Positions 27,546 to 35,344 of a stretch of DNA of 64,000 nt are shown here, piece by piece; position 1 is the stretch's first letter; each line of letters begins with the position of its first letter. Made by a program: the position numbers and the translations under genes. This DNA is from Flagellimonas marinaquae (lineage in GTDB: Bacteria; Bacteroidota; Bacteroidia; Flavobacteriales; Flavobacteriaceae): NCBI RefSeq assembly GCF_003992675.1, contig NZ_RZMZ01000014.1:265760-329759 (forward strand). Direction: 5' to 3'. A model generated the notes under the pieces. It ran no database searches. It had not been told where the DNA came from and was given only the letters and a program-made list of their open reading frames with translations.

Positions 27546-27670
27546 GTTGTCTAAAAAGCGGTAATATCTGAACTTTGTCAGGTTGAGCGCAGTCGAAACC
27601 CATTGATCACCAATGCGTCTTAAGTTCTCGACTGCGCTCGAACCGACAGGCAAACAGCTTTTTAGACAGC
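27546..27670. repeat. Long imperfect palindrome containing two hairpin-repeat copies
   Basis: GTCTAAAAAGC at 27549-27559 is matched by its exact reverse complement at 27657-27667. Inside lie GGTTGAGCGCAGTCGAAACC (27581-27600, copy B of the dispersed hairpin) and a diverged inverted copy around 27628-27648. The whole can fold into one large hairpin. It sits between two convergent genes and may also terminate both transcripts. Confidence 0.8.
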
Positions 27671-27696
27671 CTCTTGTTTTTTGTTAACAAGTTTCA

Positions 27697-28371
27697 TTAA
27701 TCCTTAATGTAGACCCTTCCGCCCACAAAGGTTTTTTTGTTCACGGTTTGCGGATTTCCATACACATAAACGTCTCCTCCAGCCCTTACATTAATATCCA
27801 CAAGCTCCGAAGCAAATACATCAGCCTCGCCTCCAGCGGAAATCTTTACGTCGGTGGTGCTGGTTCGTAGTTCCCGACCTTCAAAAATACCACCAGTATT
27901 GATTACGACAGTTTGGTTTTTGGCCAGTCCTGAAGCCTGAACAATACCTCCTGTAACCGCCCGTATGTCCGCATAATCCACATCCATCCCAATACGGATG
28001 GTAGCGCCTTCTTGCACCCTAAGCTCAATTCTGCTTTTCTGAACCATTTCGTTGCAGGTAATTTGGGCTCCTTCGTTGCCATCGATCACATCCAAATTGG
28101 TGTAATAGACTTCAATCAAGGTATCCTCACCCTGAAACTTTTTGTCCAATTGCATACGGAGTTTCAAAGTCCCGTTTTTGTTGGTCCATTTGATGTCATC
28201 AACATTCCAGCCTTTGATCATAATCTTGTTCTCATCGGATTGGATCAAATTGACCTCGATCAAGTCAAAAACTTTGATTTTATTGAACTCTCCAACCTCA
28301 GTATCGATGATTCGTTGCGAAAACATGACCAAGGGAAGCAAAAGCAAACCTAATGTGTATATTTTTTTCAT
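27697..28371 (-). CDS. Exported GIN-domain protein (DUF2807)
   Basis: A 224-residue exported protein: signal peptide ending near LVMFSQ, then a right-handed beta-helix-like repeat domain of the DUF2807 (head GIN) family, with recurring strings such as TGGIVQASG, NTGGIFEG and AGGDVYVYGNP. The family is widespread on Bacteroidota surfaces and its function is unknown. There is no lipobox Cys, unlike the second GIN protein at 36484. It is separated from the aromatic operon by a terminator. Confidence 0.85.
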   Translation of the reverse strand: MKKIYTLGLLLLPLVMFSQRIIDTEVGEFNKIKVFDLIEVNLIQSDENKIMIKGWNVDDIKWTNKNGTLKLRMQLDKKFQGEDTLIEVYYTNLDVIDGNEGAQITCNEMVQKSRIELRVQEGATIRIGMDVDYADIRAVTGGIVQASGLAKNQTVVINTGGIFEGRELRTSTTDVKISAGGEADVFASELVDINVRAGGDVYVYGNPQTVNKKTFVGGRVYIKD

Positions 28372-28430
28372 GATAAAGTGTTTTTACCCTTAAAAGATAC
28401 CCATTCTCAAGTTTTGTTACAGTTTGGGCT

Positions 28431-28481
28431 AAAAAAAACTATTTGCAGATCCGATTTTTTATCGAAACCACAAATAGTTTT
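28431..28481 (-). terminator. Terminator of the aromatic operon
   Basis: On the minus strand AAAACTATTTG pairs with CAAATAGTTTT (28471-28481 and 28435-28445), with an inner CGAT...ATCG pairing, followed by a run of T. It ends the pheA-tyrA-aroG transcript. Confidence 0.85.
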
Positions 28482-28508
28482 GTAAATCAATCCACTATGA
28501 AAACTCGC

Positions 28509-29591
28509 TTATGCGTTGATGATTTTTTCTTGGTGGTTGATGGATTCCTGGTGAATGGCCTTGAACATTTTAAGAATAAACTCTTCGCTCAAACCTCGCT
28601 GCTCGCCCTCCAAGATCATGCTGCCCAGAATAGCGTTCCAGCGGTTGCTCTGAAGCACCGCTACGTTCCTTTGCTTTTTCAACTCGCCAATACCGTCCGA
28701 AACCTTCATTCTTTTACCCAATAGATCGATCAACTGATTGTCCAGCACATCGATTTGGGCCCTAAGGTTGCTCAAACTGTTGTTGTATTCCGCTTCTTCA
28801 TCAGTTTCTTTTCTGATTCTAAGATCTTTCATGATTTGTACCAATGTTTTAGGGGTCACCTGTTGTGCAGCATCACTCCATGCGTTATCTGGGTCGTAAT
28901 GTGTTTCGATCATCAACCCGTCAAAATTCAAGTCCAAGGCAGTTTGCGATACATCAAAAATCATATCTCGCTTCCCGGTAATATGGCTTGGGTCGTTGAT
29001 AATGGGCAGATCGGGGAACTTGGTCTGCAATTCGATGGCCAATTGCCACTCTGGTATATTTCGGTATTTGGTTTTTTCGTAGGTAGAGAATCCTCTGTGG
29101 ATCACACCCAATTTTTCAATATTGGCAGAATACAAGCGCTCTACGGCACCTAACCAAAGGGATAGATCTGGGTTCACAGGGTTCTTTACCAAAACAATTT
29201 TGTCCGTTCCCTCTAATGCATCGGCGATCTCTTGAACAATAAATGGACTCACAGTAGAGCGCGCTCCTATCCATAACAAATCTACATCGTGTTCCAAGGC
29301 AAGGTCCACGTGTGCCCTATTGGCAACCTCCGTAGCGGTTTTTAGCCCAGTTTCTTCCTTTACCTTTTGCAACCACTTCAAACCAATGGCCCCAACACCT
29401 TCAAAGTTTCCAGGTCGAGTTCTTGGTTTCCAGATTCCGGCACGGTAATAGCTCACATCGGTATCCTTTAATTCGTGTGCTATTTTTAGTACTTGGTCTT
29501 CGGTTTCGGCACTGCACGGACCCGCTACTACCAAGGGATGACCCAAGTTCATGTCATCCAACCATTTCCTCATTTCCTTTTTGTTTTCCAT
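28509..29591 (-). CDS. Bifunctional DAHP synthase/chorismate mutase
   Basis: Residues 1-265 are a DAHP synthase of the KDO8P-synthase-like class (strings VVAGPCSAE, YRAGIWKPRTRP and DPSHITGKRD); residues about 270-360 are a type II chorismate mutase (LRAQIDVLDNQLIDLLGKRMKV). The enzyme makes the first shikimate-pathway intermediate and rearranges chorismate to prephenate, so it holds the entry and the branch point to Phe and Tyr in one chain. The mutase domain probably gives feedback control, as known in other DAHPS-CM fusions. Last gene of the operon. Confidence 0.93.
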   Translation of the reverse strand: MENKKEMRKWLDDMNLGHPLVVAGPCSAETEDQVLKIAHELKDTDVSYYRAGIWKPRTRPGNFEGVGAIGLKWLQKVKEETGLKTATEVANRAHVDLALEHDVDLLWIGARSTVSPFIVQEIADALEGTDKIVLVKNPVNPDLSLWLGAVERLYSANIEKLGVIHRGFSTYEKTKYRNIPEWQLAIELQTKFPDLPIINDPSHITGKRDMIFDVSQTALDLNFDGLMIETHYDPDNAWSDAAQQVTPKTLVQIMKDLRIRKETDEEAEYNNSLSNLRAQIDVLDNQLIDLLGKRMKVSDGIGELKKQRNVAVLQSNRWNAILGSMILEGEQRGLSEEFILKMFKAIHQESINHQEKIINA

Positions 29592-29599
29592 AATACTCT

Positions 29600-30460
29600 C
29601 TATTTTTTTGTAAGTGGTATTCCTTTTAGTATTTGTTTTATTTTATTGGTATTGCTCATTTCTTGGTGGACCTGCTCAAAATCGTTGTCCAAAATCAGTT
29701 GTTTGAAAGCAGTCAAGTTCTGAATGTACTCCTCCAAAGTTTCCACCACATTGTCCTTGTTCTGTTCAAAAATGGGCGTCCACATATCGGGTGAACTTTT
29801 CGCCAAGCGAACGGTGCTCTCAAAACCACTTCCCGCCATGTCAAAAATATCACGCTCATTTTTTTCCTTCTCAATAACTGTCTTTCCCAACATAAAAGAG
29901 CTAATGTGTGATAAATGGGAAACGTAGGCGATGTGTTTATCATGTGCTTCGGGATTCATATATCGAATTCGCATCCCGATATCTTGAAAAATGGCCAATG
30001 CCTTTTCCTGAAGTTTGAAAGCCGTTTTCTCCACCTCACAAATAATCATCGTTTTGCCGGCGTACAACCCCTCCAAAGCTGCTGTAGGACCAGAAAATTC
30101 TGTTCCCGCGATGGGGTGACAGGCCATAAAGTTCCTACGCTTGGGATGATCGGCTACCTGCTCGCAAATCAAACGCTTGGTAGAACCTGCGTCCATGACC
30201 ACGGTTTCTTCCCCAGCAGCATCCAATATGCCGGGCAATTCGCTGACCAAGACATTTACCGGAATGCTCAAGTAGACCATATCTGCCGCAGCCAATGAAT
30301 CGTAATTCCCCTTTGTATCGATAATCCCAAGTTGTAATGCCTCCTCAAGATGAGCTTCACTCTTATCCACACCAATAATCTCCGCTTCGGGATGTAGTCT
30401 TTTCACATCCTTGGCAAAGGAACCACCAATCAATCCAACTCCTATAATAACTACTTTCAT
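29600..30460 (-). CDS. tyrA: Prephenate dehydrogenase
   Basis: This NAD-dependent enzyme makes 4-hydroxyphenylpyruvate from prephenate, for tyrosine. The 286-residue protein begins with a Rossmann motif GVGLIGGS (7-14) and has the family string MACHPIAGTEFSGP, where the His is the conserved active-site region. No ACT or mutase domain is attached. It lies three bases after the aminotransferase and eight before the DAHP synthase. Confidence 0.94.
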   Translation of the reverse strand: MKVVIIGVGLIGGSFAKDVKRLHPEAEIIGVDKSEAHLEEALQLGIIDTKGNYDSLAAADMVYLSIPVNVLVSELPGILDAAGEETVVMDAGSTKRLICEQVADHPKRRNFMACHPIAGTEFSGPTAALEGLYAGKTMIICEVEKTAFKLQEKALAIFQDIGMRIRYMNPEAHDKHIAYVSHLSHISSFMLGKTVIEKEKNERDIFDMAGSGFESTVRLAKSSPDMWTPIFEQNKDNVVETLEEYIQNLTAFKQLILDNDFEQVHQEMSNTNKIKQILKGIPLTKK

Positions 30461-30463
30461 ATC

Positions 30464-31606
30464 CTAAAATCTTGCTATGGCCTCCTCAATTTTTTCTTCG
30501 GTCACACAAAGCGAAAACCGAATATAGCCCTCGCCATTGCTTCCAAAAATGGTTCCTGGAGCAATAAAAATATCCTTATCGTAGAGCACTTGGTCTATAA
30601 ATTCTTCCGATGGCCCAGCCCCTTCTGGCAACTTGCACCAAACAAACATTCCCACAGCATTTGTATCGTAAGTACAACCTAGTTTATCCGCTAGTTTGAA
30701 CATCAACGCTCGCCTTCTGGTGTATACCCGATCCAGGGCCTCAAACCATTCCGCACCACTTTGTAGGGCAGCTATTGCGCCCATTTGGATACCGTAAAAC
30801 ATCCCGGAATCCATATTGCTTTTCACCTTCAACACCGCCGTGATGTGCTCTGCACTACCGAGTACCATTCCCACACGCCAGCCTGCCATATTAAAGGTTT
30901 TACTTAAACTGTTGAGTTCCAACGTGTGCTCTTTGGCATCTTTAATGGACAAAATACTGGTTGGATTATGGGACAGGACAAAACTGTATGGGTTATCGTT
31001 CACCAAAAGGATGTTGTTCTTCCTGGCAAAATCTACCAAAGATTCCAATTGCTCCGTCGTTGCTGTCGCGCCTGTAGGCATATGCGGATAACTGACCCAC
31101 ATCAACTTTACTTTTGACAGGTCCATTTTAGCCAGTTCCTCCAAATCAGGAAACCAGCCATTATCTGCCGCAAGGTCGTATGTAACAGGTACACCACCCA
31201 CCAAATTGGTGACAGACGCATACGTAGGATATCCAGGGTTGGGCAGTAGCGCCTTATCGCCTTCGTTCAAAAAGGCCATACTGATATGCATTATGCCCTC
31301 CTTAGATCCCATTAAAGGCAAAATTTCAGAATCTGACTCCACTGCGACACCGAACTTTTGCTGATAAAAATCGGCAATAGCCTTCCTCAACTGTGGCAAT
31401 CCCTGATAGCTTTGGTATTGGTGCGCACCGGCATCGATAATGGAATTTCGAAGGGTTTCCAATACCTGAGGCGATGGAGCCAAATCCGGGCTGCCTATCC
31501 CCATATTGATGATGGGCTTCCCTTGGGCCATTAATCCCCTAACCTCTCTCAACTTTTTCGAGAAGTAATATTCCTGAACGCTATTTAATCGATCCGCTGT
31601 TACCAT
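30464..31606 (-). CDS. Class I/II PLP aminotransferase of the aromatic operon
   Basis: A 380-residue fold-type I aminotransferase. The PLP lysine is Lys236 in NSLSKTFNMAGWR, with NDNPYSF for the pyridoxal-ring Asp/Tyr contact and IRFSL near the end for the carboxylate-binding Arg. Position between prephenate dehydratase and dehydrogenase suggests it transaminates phenylpyruvate and hydroxyphenylpyruvate, or prephenate. Related proteins are annotated as LL-diaminopimelate or aspartate aminotransferases, so the substrate is an inference. Start overlaps the pheA stop by one base. Confidence 0.88.
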   Translation of the reverse strand: MVTADRLNSVQEYYFSKKLREVRGLMAQGKPIINMGIGSPDLAPSPQVLETLRNSIIDAGAHQYQSYQGLPQLRKAIADFYQQKFGVAVESDSEILPLMGSKEGIMHISMAFLNEGDKALLPNPGYPTYASVTNLVGGVPVTYDLAADNGWFPDLEELAKMDLSKVKLMWVSYPHMPTGATATTEQLESLVDFARKNNILLVNDNPYSFVLSHNPTSILSIKDAKEHTLELNSLSKTFNMAGWRVGMVLGSAEHITAVLKVKSNMDSGMFYGIQMGAIAALQSGAEWFEALDRVYTRRRALMFKLADKLGCTYDTNAVGMFVWCKLPEGAGPSEEFIDQVLYDKDIFIAPGTIFGSNGEGYIRFSLCVTEEKIEEAIARF

Positions 31607-32433
31607 TACAACAATGCATTTTTATATTCTCCCAAAACCTTGAAATCCTCAGCCATAATCTGCATCAGGGATTTGGTTTTGGCAAAGTGCTCGTATTCAT
31701 CAAAAGTTACATCCACAAAAAAGGCGTATTTCCAGGGAGTTTCGATCACGGGCAATGACTGTATTTTGGTCAGGTTCATGTTACAATCGCTCATCACGTT
31801 CAAAACGGTGGCCAAACTGCCTCTTTTGTGATCGGTGATAAACCGAAGGGACGCTTTATTGATTTCCTCCTCTGGGAGTACTTTGTTCTGTTTTTTTAGG
31901 ATGATAAATCTTGTGGAATTATTCACTATGGTCTGGATATTATCCGCGATAATCTCCAAATCGTAAAGGTCGGCAGCCATTTTAGGGGCAATCGCGGCAA
32001 TATGCCCTAACTCTTCCTCTTGAATCCGCTTCGCTGTCTCTGCCGTATCCACGCTTTCCACCAACTTGATCTGTGGGTGTGCCTTAAAAAATTCCTTGCA
32101 CTGCAACAACGCCATCGGGTGCGAATGTACCTCTTGAATGTCATCAAAGGTTTTTCCCTTCATCACCATAAGGTTATGATGAATGTTCAAATAATGCTCC
32201 CCGATCACATGAATATTATTGTGGTACACTAAATTGTAATTGGGGATGATGGACCCCGCTATGGAATTCTCAATGGCCATTATGCCCTTATCGGCCGCCC
32301 CCACCAACAAACTGTCGATTACCGCGTCAAAGGAATTACATTCCAATAGTTCAATTGCTTCTCCAAAAAAATCGATGGCCACTTGATGATGGTTCGATCC
32401 CTTGATTCCTTGTATGGCGACTTTTAAAGACAT
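31606..32433 (-). CDS. pheA: Prephenate dehydratase
   Basis: This enzyme makes phenylpyruvate from prephenate. The 275-residue protein has the catalytic domain (IENSIAGSI near 55; NSTRFIIL near 176, where Thr/Arg/Phe form the TRF motif) and a C-terminal ACT domain (IQSLPV) that should bind Phe for feedback inhibition. It is the first structural gene of the operon, behind a 154-base leader that holds the attenuator. It thus has two levels of Phe control: allosteric and transcriptional. Confidence 0.94.
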   Translation of the reverse strand: MSLKVAIQGIKGSNHHQVAIDFFGEAIELLECNSFDAVIDSLLVGAADKGIMAIENSIAGSIIPNYNLVYHNNIHVIGEHYLNIHHNLMVMKGKTFDDIQEVHSHPMALLQCKEFFKAHPQIKLVESVDTAETAKRIQEEELGHIAAIAPKMAADLYDLEIIADNIQTIVNNSTRFIILKKQNKVLPEEEINKASLRFITDHKRGSLATVLNVMSDCNMNLTKIQSLPVIETPWKYAFFVDVTFDEYEHFAKTKSLMQIMAEDFKVLGEYKNALL

Positions 32434-32449
32434 TCTTTTTGTATGTTAG

Positions 32450-32487
32450 ATCCCGAAACACCTTGCCTGCCGGCAGCAGTTCGGGAT
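32450..32487. repeat. Palindromic repeat with a nested palindrome
   Basis: ATCCCGAA and TTCGGGAT form the outer stem; inside is the perfect palindrome CTGCCGGCAG. The architecture (hairpin within the loop of a hairpin) recalls the interrupted repeats at 44564 and 49826. It lies between the attenuator terminator and the pheA start. Confidence 0.75.
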
Positions 32488-32531
32488 GAATTCAATCATT
32501 AAATTGGCAGTTGCCAACTTGGATTTCATTC

Positions 32532-32563
32532 AAAAAAAAAGTCCCGATGCATCGGGACTTTCT
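32532..32563 (-). terminator. Attenuator terminator of the aromatic operon
   Basis: The palindrome GTCCCGATGCATCGGGAC (32541-32558), extended by AAA/TTT, is followed on the minus strand by nine T. It stands between the leader ORF and pheA, so unless it is prevented from folding it ends transcription before the operon. Its 5' arm is complementary to the end of the leader ORF. Confidence 0.9.
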
Positions 32564-32601
32564 ATAGTGGTTATACTTTAAACGTATCTATAACAGTCCC
32601 G
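32553..32601 (-). promoter_or_regulatory. Antiterminator helix of the aromatic attenuator
   Basis: On the minus strand CGGGACTGTTATAG (32601-32588, the last codons and stop of the leader ORF) can pair with CTATAGAAAGTCCCG (32567-32553). The 7-bp CGGGACT/AGTCCCG core is extended across a small internal loop by TATAG/CTATA, with a further ATAC/GTAT hairpin at the tip. The helix uses the 5' arm of the terminator, so the two structures exclude each other. Confidence 0.8.
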
Positions 32602-32659
32602 CTCCCCTCTCAAAAAAGAAGTAAAAATAAAAACGGTTCCAGAAATACGTGTTTGTCAT
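32588..32659 (-). CDS. Phe/Tyr-rich leader peptide of the pheA operon
   Basis: A 23-codon ORF from ATG 32659 to TAG 32588. Codons 5-16 read YFWNRFYFYFFF: six Phe, three Tyr and one Trp in twelve codons. It ends in the sequence that forms the antiterminator and is 25 bases upstream of the terminator stem. By analogy with E. coli pheL, a ribosome short of Phe-tRNA (or Tyr-tRNA) would stall in this run, free the end of the ORF to form the antiterminator, and let transcription continue into pheA-aminotransferase-tyrA-aroG. No Shine-Dalgarno is visible, as usual in this phylum. The peptide itself probably has no function. Confidence 0.88.
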   Translation of the reverse strand: MTNTYFWNRFYFYFFFERGAGLL

Positions 32660-32874
32660 CTCGTTGTTAATTGTCGGCTAATTTAGGTATTCAATCGGAA
32701 AGACCCAGAGATTCCCAAATTTTTTTTGATTTTTTTCAAAAAAGACATTTTCGCTGCACATTATTTTATAGAAATGATACTTTTTTACGAATACTCATGT
32801 TTCCATTAATTCCAAGAAAAGTGTCGTTTCATTTTCCAGTTTTTGAAATGTAAGGTTTACAATGACTAAAAGTG

Positions 32875-32882
32875 TATTTTTG
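32875..32882 (+). promoter_or_regulatory. Predicted -7 element for gldA
   Basis: TATTTTTG fits TAnnTTTG, 20 bases before the gldA ATG. The 243 bp between the leader ORF and gldA are AT-rich; besides this element I see no further features there. Confidence 0.5.
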
Positions 32883-32902
32883 AAATCAAAGAATTCAACG
32901 GA

Positions 32903-33796
32903 ATGTCCATCACTGTTCAGAACATTACAAAAACCTTTGGTACGCAAAAAGCATTGGACAATGTGTCCTTTAGCATCAACAAAGGGGAGGTTGTTGGTTT
33001 CTTAGGCCCAAATGGTGCAGGAAAATCCACCATGATGCGCATTTTGACCACCTACTACAAAGCGGACCAAGGTACTGCTGCCGTAAATGGGTTCGATGTA
33101 TTGGGAGATGAAAAGGCCGTTCAAAAAAGTATCGGATACCTACCAGAGCACAATCCGCTGTACCTGGAAATGTACGTGAAGGAATATCTGGCCTTTAATG
33201 CCGATGTTTACCAAGTGGACAAATCCAAAATCAATGAGGTTATCGAACAAACAGGGTTGTCCCCGGAAGCACACAAAAAAATAGGGCAATTATCCAAAGG
33301 GTATCGTCAACGGGTTGGGCTTGCTGCGGCCTTGTTGCACAATCCCGAAGTGCTTATTTTGGATGAGCCCACCACAGGGCTTGACCCCAACCAATTGATC
33401 GAAATCCGAAAATTGATTCGTGAGATAGCAAAGGAAAAGACCATTTTGCTTTCCACACATATCATGAAGGAAGTAGAGGCCGTCTGCGACCGAGTAATCA
33501 TCATCAATAAAGGGAAATTGGTAGCCGATAAAAAGCTGGAGGAACTTCGCGAGGCAGAAGAACAAATCATTGAAGTGGAATTCGACTATCGGGTAGAGGA
33601 ACAGTTACTGCAACAACTTCCCGATGTTTCCAAAGTTAAAAATACCGGTGGCTTTATCTATGAAATCACGTTTACCACTTCCAAGGATATGCGGCCTGCT
33701 GTTTTTGATTTTGCGCACGACAACAAATTGAAAACACTTCAACTGAGCAGAAAGAACAAAAATCTCGAAAGTCTTTTCACCGAACTTACTTCTTAG
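32903..33796 (+). CDS. gldA: ABC transporter ATP-binding protein GldA
   Basis: A 297-residue ATPase with Walker A GPNGAGKST (35-43), signature LSKGYRQRVG and Walker B LILDEPTTGLDPNQ, followed by a C-terminal domain typical of gliding/Nos-type ABC ATPases. In F. johnsoniae GldA works with the membrane proteins GldF and GldG, which are encoded elsewhere, as appears to be so here. The call as GldA rather than another ABC-2 ATPase rests on full-length resemblance to flavobacterial GldA as I recall it. Confidence 0.85.
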   Translation: MSITVQNITKTFGTQKALDNVSFSINKGEVVGFLGPNGAGKSTMMRILTTYYKADQGTAAVNGFDVLGDEKAVQKSIGYLPEHNPLYLEMYVKEYLAFNADVYQVDKSKINEVIEQTGLSPEAHKKIGQLSKGYRQRVGLAAALLHNPEVLILDEPTTGLDPNQLIEIRKLIREIAKEKTILLSTHIMKEVEAVCDRVIIINKGKLVADKKLEELREAEEQIIEVEFDYRVEEQLLQQLPDVSKVKNTGGFIYEITFTTSKDMRPAVFDFAHDNKLKTLQLSRKNKNLESLFTELTS

Positions 33797-33862
33797 GTTT
33801 TCCGTTATCCAATTTGATGGGAGAAGACCCCCAAATGAGGTGGAAAACCGCTCCAAATATGG

Positions 33863-33870
33863 TACTTTTG
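33863..33870 (+). promoter_or_regulatory. Predicted -7 element for the PLP decarboxylase gene
   Basis: TACTTTTG fits TAnnTTTG, 22 bases before the ATG at 33893. Confidence 0.5.
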
Positions 33871-33892
33871 CAGTCCAGAAGAAATTGGACAC

Positions 33893-35344
33893 ATGAAGAA
33901 GAACAACGCCAGATTGGAACTTTCGAAAGAGGAAATGCAAAAATACGGGTATGAGGTTGTTGATGCCATTGTGGAACACTATGCCACCCAAGCAGAGAAA
34001 CTGCCCGTAGCTTCCGGCTCCCGAGAAGAAATGGACTCCTTGTTTTTGGAAGAGGCTCCCGAAAAAGGTTCCGACCCATCCCAAGTGCTCCATTTTGTTT
34101 TGGAAAAAGTAATGACCAATAGTGCCAATATGGCCCATCCGAAATCATTTTCCTTTGTTCCGGGACCGAGTAACTTTATCAGTGTTATGGCCGACGCCTT
34201 GGCAACAGGCTACAATATTTTTTCTGGGGGATGGGCAGCTAGCCCGGCAGCAGCAGAGCTGGAAATAGTGACCATTCAATGGTTATTGAAAATTTTTGGT
34301 TTCCCAAAGAAAAAAGGTGGTGGTATTTTTACCAGTGGTGGCTCCATGGCCAACCTTACTGCAGTGGTCACCGCACGCAGGATCAAATGTGGTGATGATT
34401 TTTCCAAGGCCATCATCTATCTATCCGATCAGGCGCATTCTTCCAATATCAAGGCTATTCGGGCACTCGGGTTCAAAAAAGAACAGATCCGAATCATTCC
34501 CACCGACAATGAACTCAAGTTTTCCGTCAACAAATTAAAAAACTGTATCGCCAAGGATAGATTGGAGGGCCTTTATCCCTTCTGTTTGATTGCAACTGCG
34601 GGAACCACCAACACTGGAACCGTAGACCCCTTAGTGGAATTGGGCAAAATCTGCAAGAAAGAAGATATCTGGTTCCATATTGACGGCGCCTACGGCGGAG
34701 CGTCGATTTTATCCCAAAAGGGCAAGCAGGCCATGAAAGGCATCGAAAAAGCGGACTCCTTGACGGTGGACCCACATAAATGGTTCTTTCAGCCTTACGA
34801 AATGGGGTGCCTTTTGGTTCGAAACCATAAAAACCTGAGCCATACCTTTACCGAAAAGCCCGAATATTTAAGGGATATCGAAGGCAACACATCGGAAATC
34901 AACTTTTATGACCATGGTATCCAACTGACCCGAAGATTTAGGGCATTGAAATTTTACATGTCCTTAAAAACCTTCGGTTTAAAGGAGTTCCGTGATGCCA
35001 TTACCTACAACATTGATTTGGCCGAAGAAGTGGAAACTATGCTTCGTGGTAGTAAAAGTTGGGAAGTGGTATACCCGGCCACCTTGGCGGTCATCAATTT
35101 TAGGTATAACCCCATCAACAAAAATTATTCGGAAAAGGAACTGGACAGTATCAACCAATACATTTCTGGCAAAGTGATGGCATCACGCAAGGCCATGCTC
35201 GTCACCACCATTTTGAACGGACAGGTGGTATTGCGAATGTGTCTCATCAACCCGCGGACAACTATGGAAGATGTTACCGATACCTTTGACCTTTGTAAGG
35301 CCTATGCCCATGACATCGAAGAGCAGTTGGCAAGCAAAGTCTAA
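33893..35344 (+). CDS. Group II PLP-dependent amino acid decarboxylase
   Basis: A 483-residue fold-type I decarboxylase. Lys296 in TVDPHKWFFQP is the PLP lysine, HIDGAYGG (262-269) supplies the pyridine-nitrogen Asp, and His182 (SDQAHSS) stacks on the cofactor. The family includes aromatic-L-amino-acid, glutamate, aspartate and diaminobutyrate decarboxylases; the substrate cannot be fixed, but an aromatic one is plausible. Its stop codon overlaps that of the convergent serine hydrolase. Confidence 0.85.
   Translation: MKKNNARLELSKEEMQKYGYEVVDAIVEHYATQAEKLPVASGSREEMDSLFLEEAPEKGSDPSQVLHFVLEKVMTNSANMAHPKSFSFVPGPSNFISVMADALATGYNIFSGGWAASPAAAELEIVTIQWLLKIFGFPKKKGGGIFTSGGSMANLTAVVTARRIKCGDDFSKAIIYLSDQAHSSNIKAIRALGFKKEQIRIIPTDNELKFSVNKLKNCIAKDRLEGLYPFCLIATAGTTNTGTVDPLVELGKICKKEDIWFHIDGAYGGASILSQKGKQAMKGIEKADSLTVDPHKWFFQPYEMGCLLVRNHKNLSHTFTEKPEYLRDIEGNTSEINFYDHGIQLTRRFRALKFYMSLKTFGLKEFRDAITYNIDLAEEVETMLRGSKSWEVVYPATLAVINFRYNPINKNYSEKELDSINQYISGKVMASRKAMLVTTILNGQVVLRMCLINPRTTMEDVTDTFDLCKAYAHDIEEQLASKV

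Noticed and set aside
33797-33892. A missing membrane partner of gldA
   Set aside because: No membrane ORF follows gldA; gldF and gldG are known to be at another locus in F. johnsoniae.
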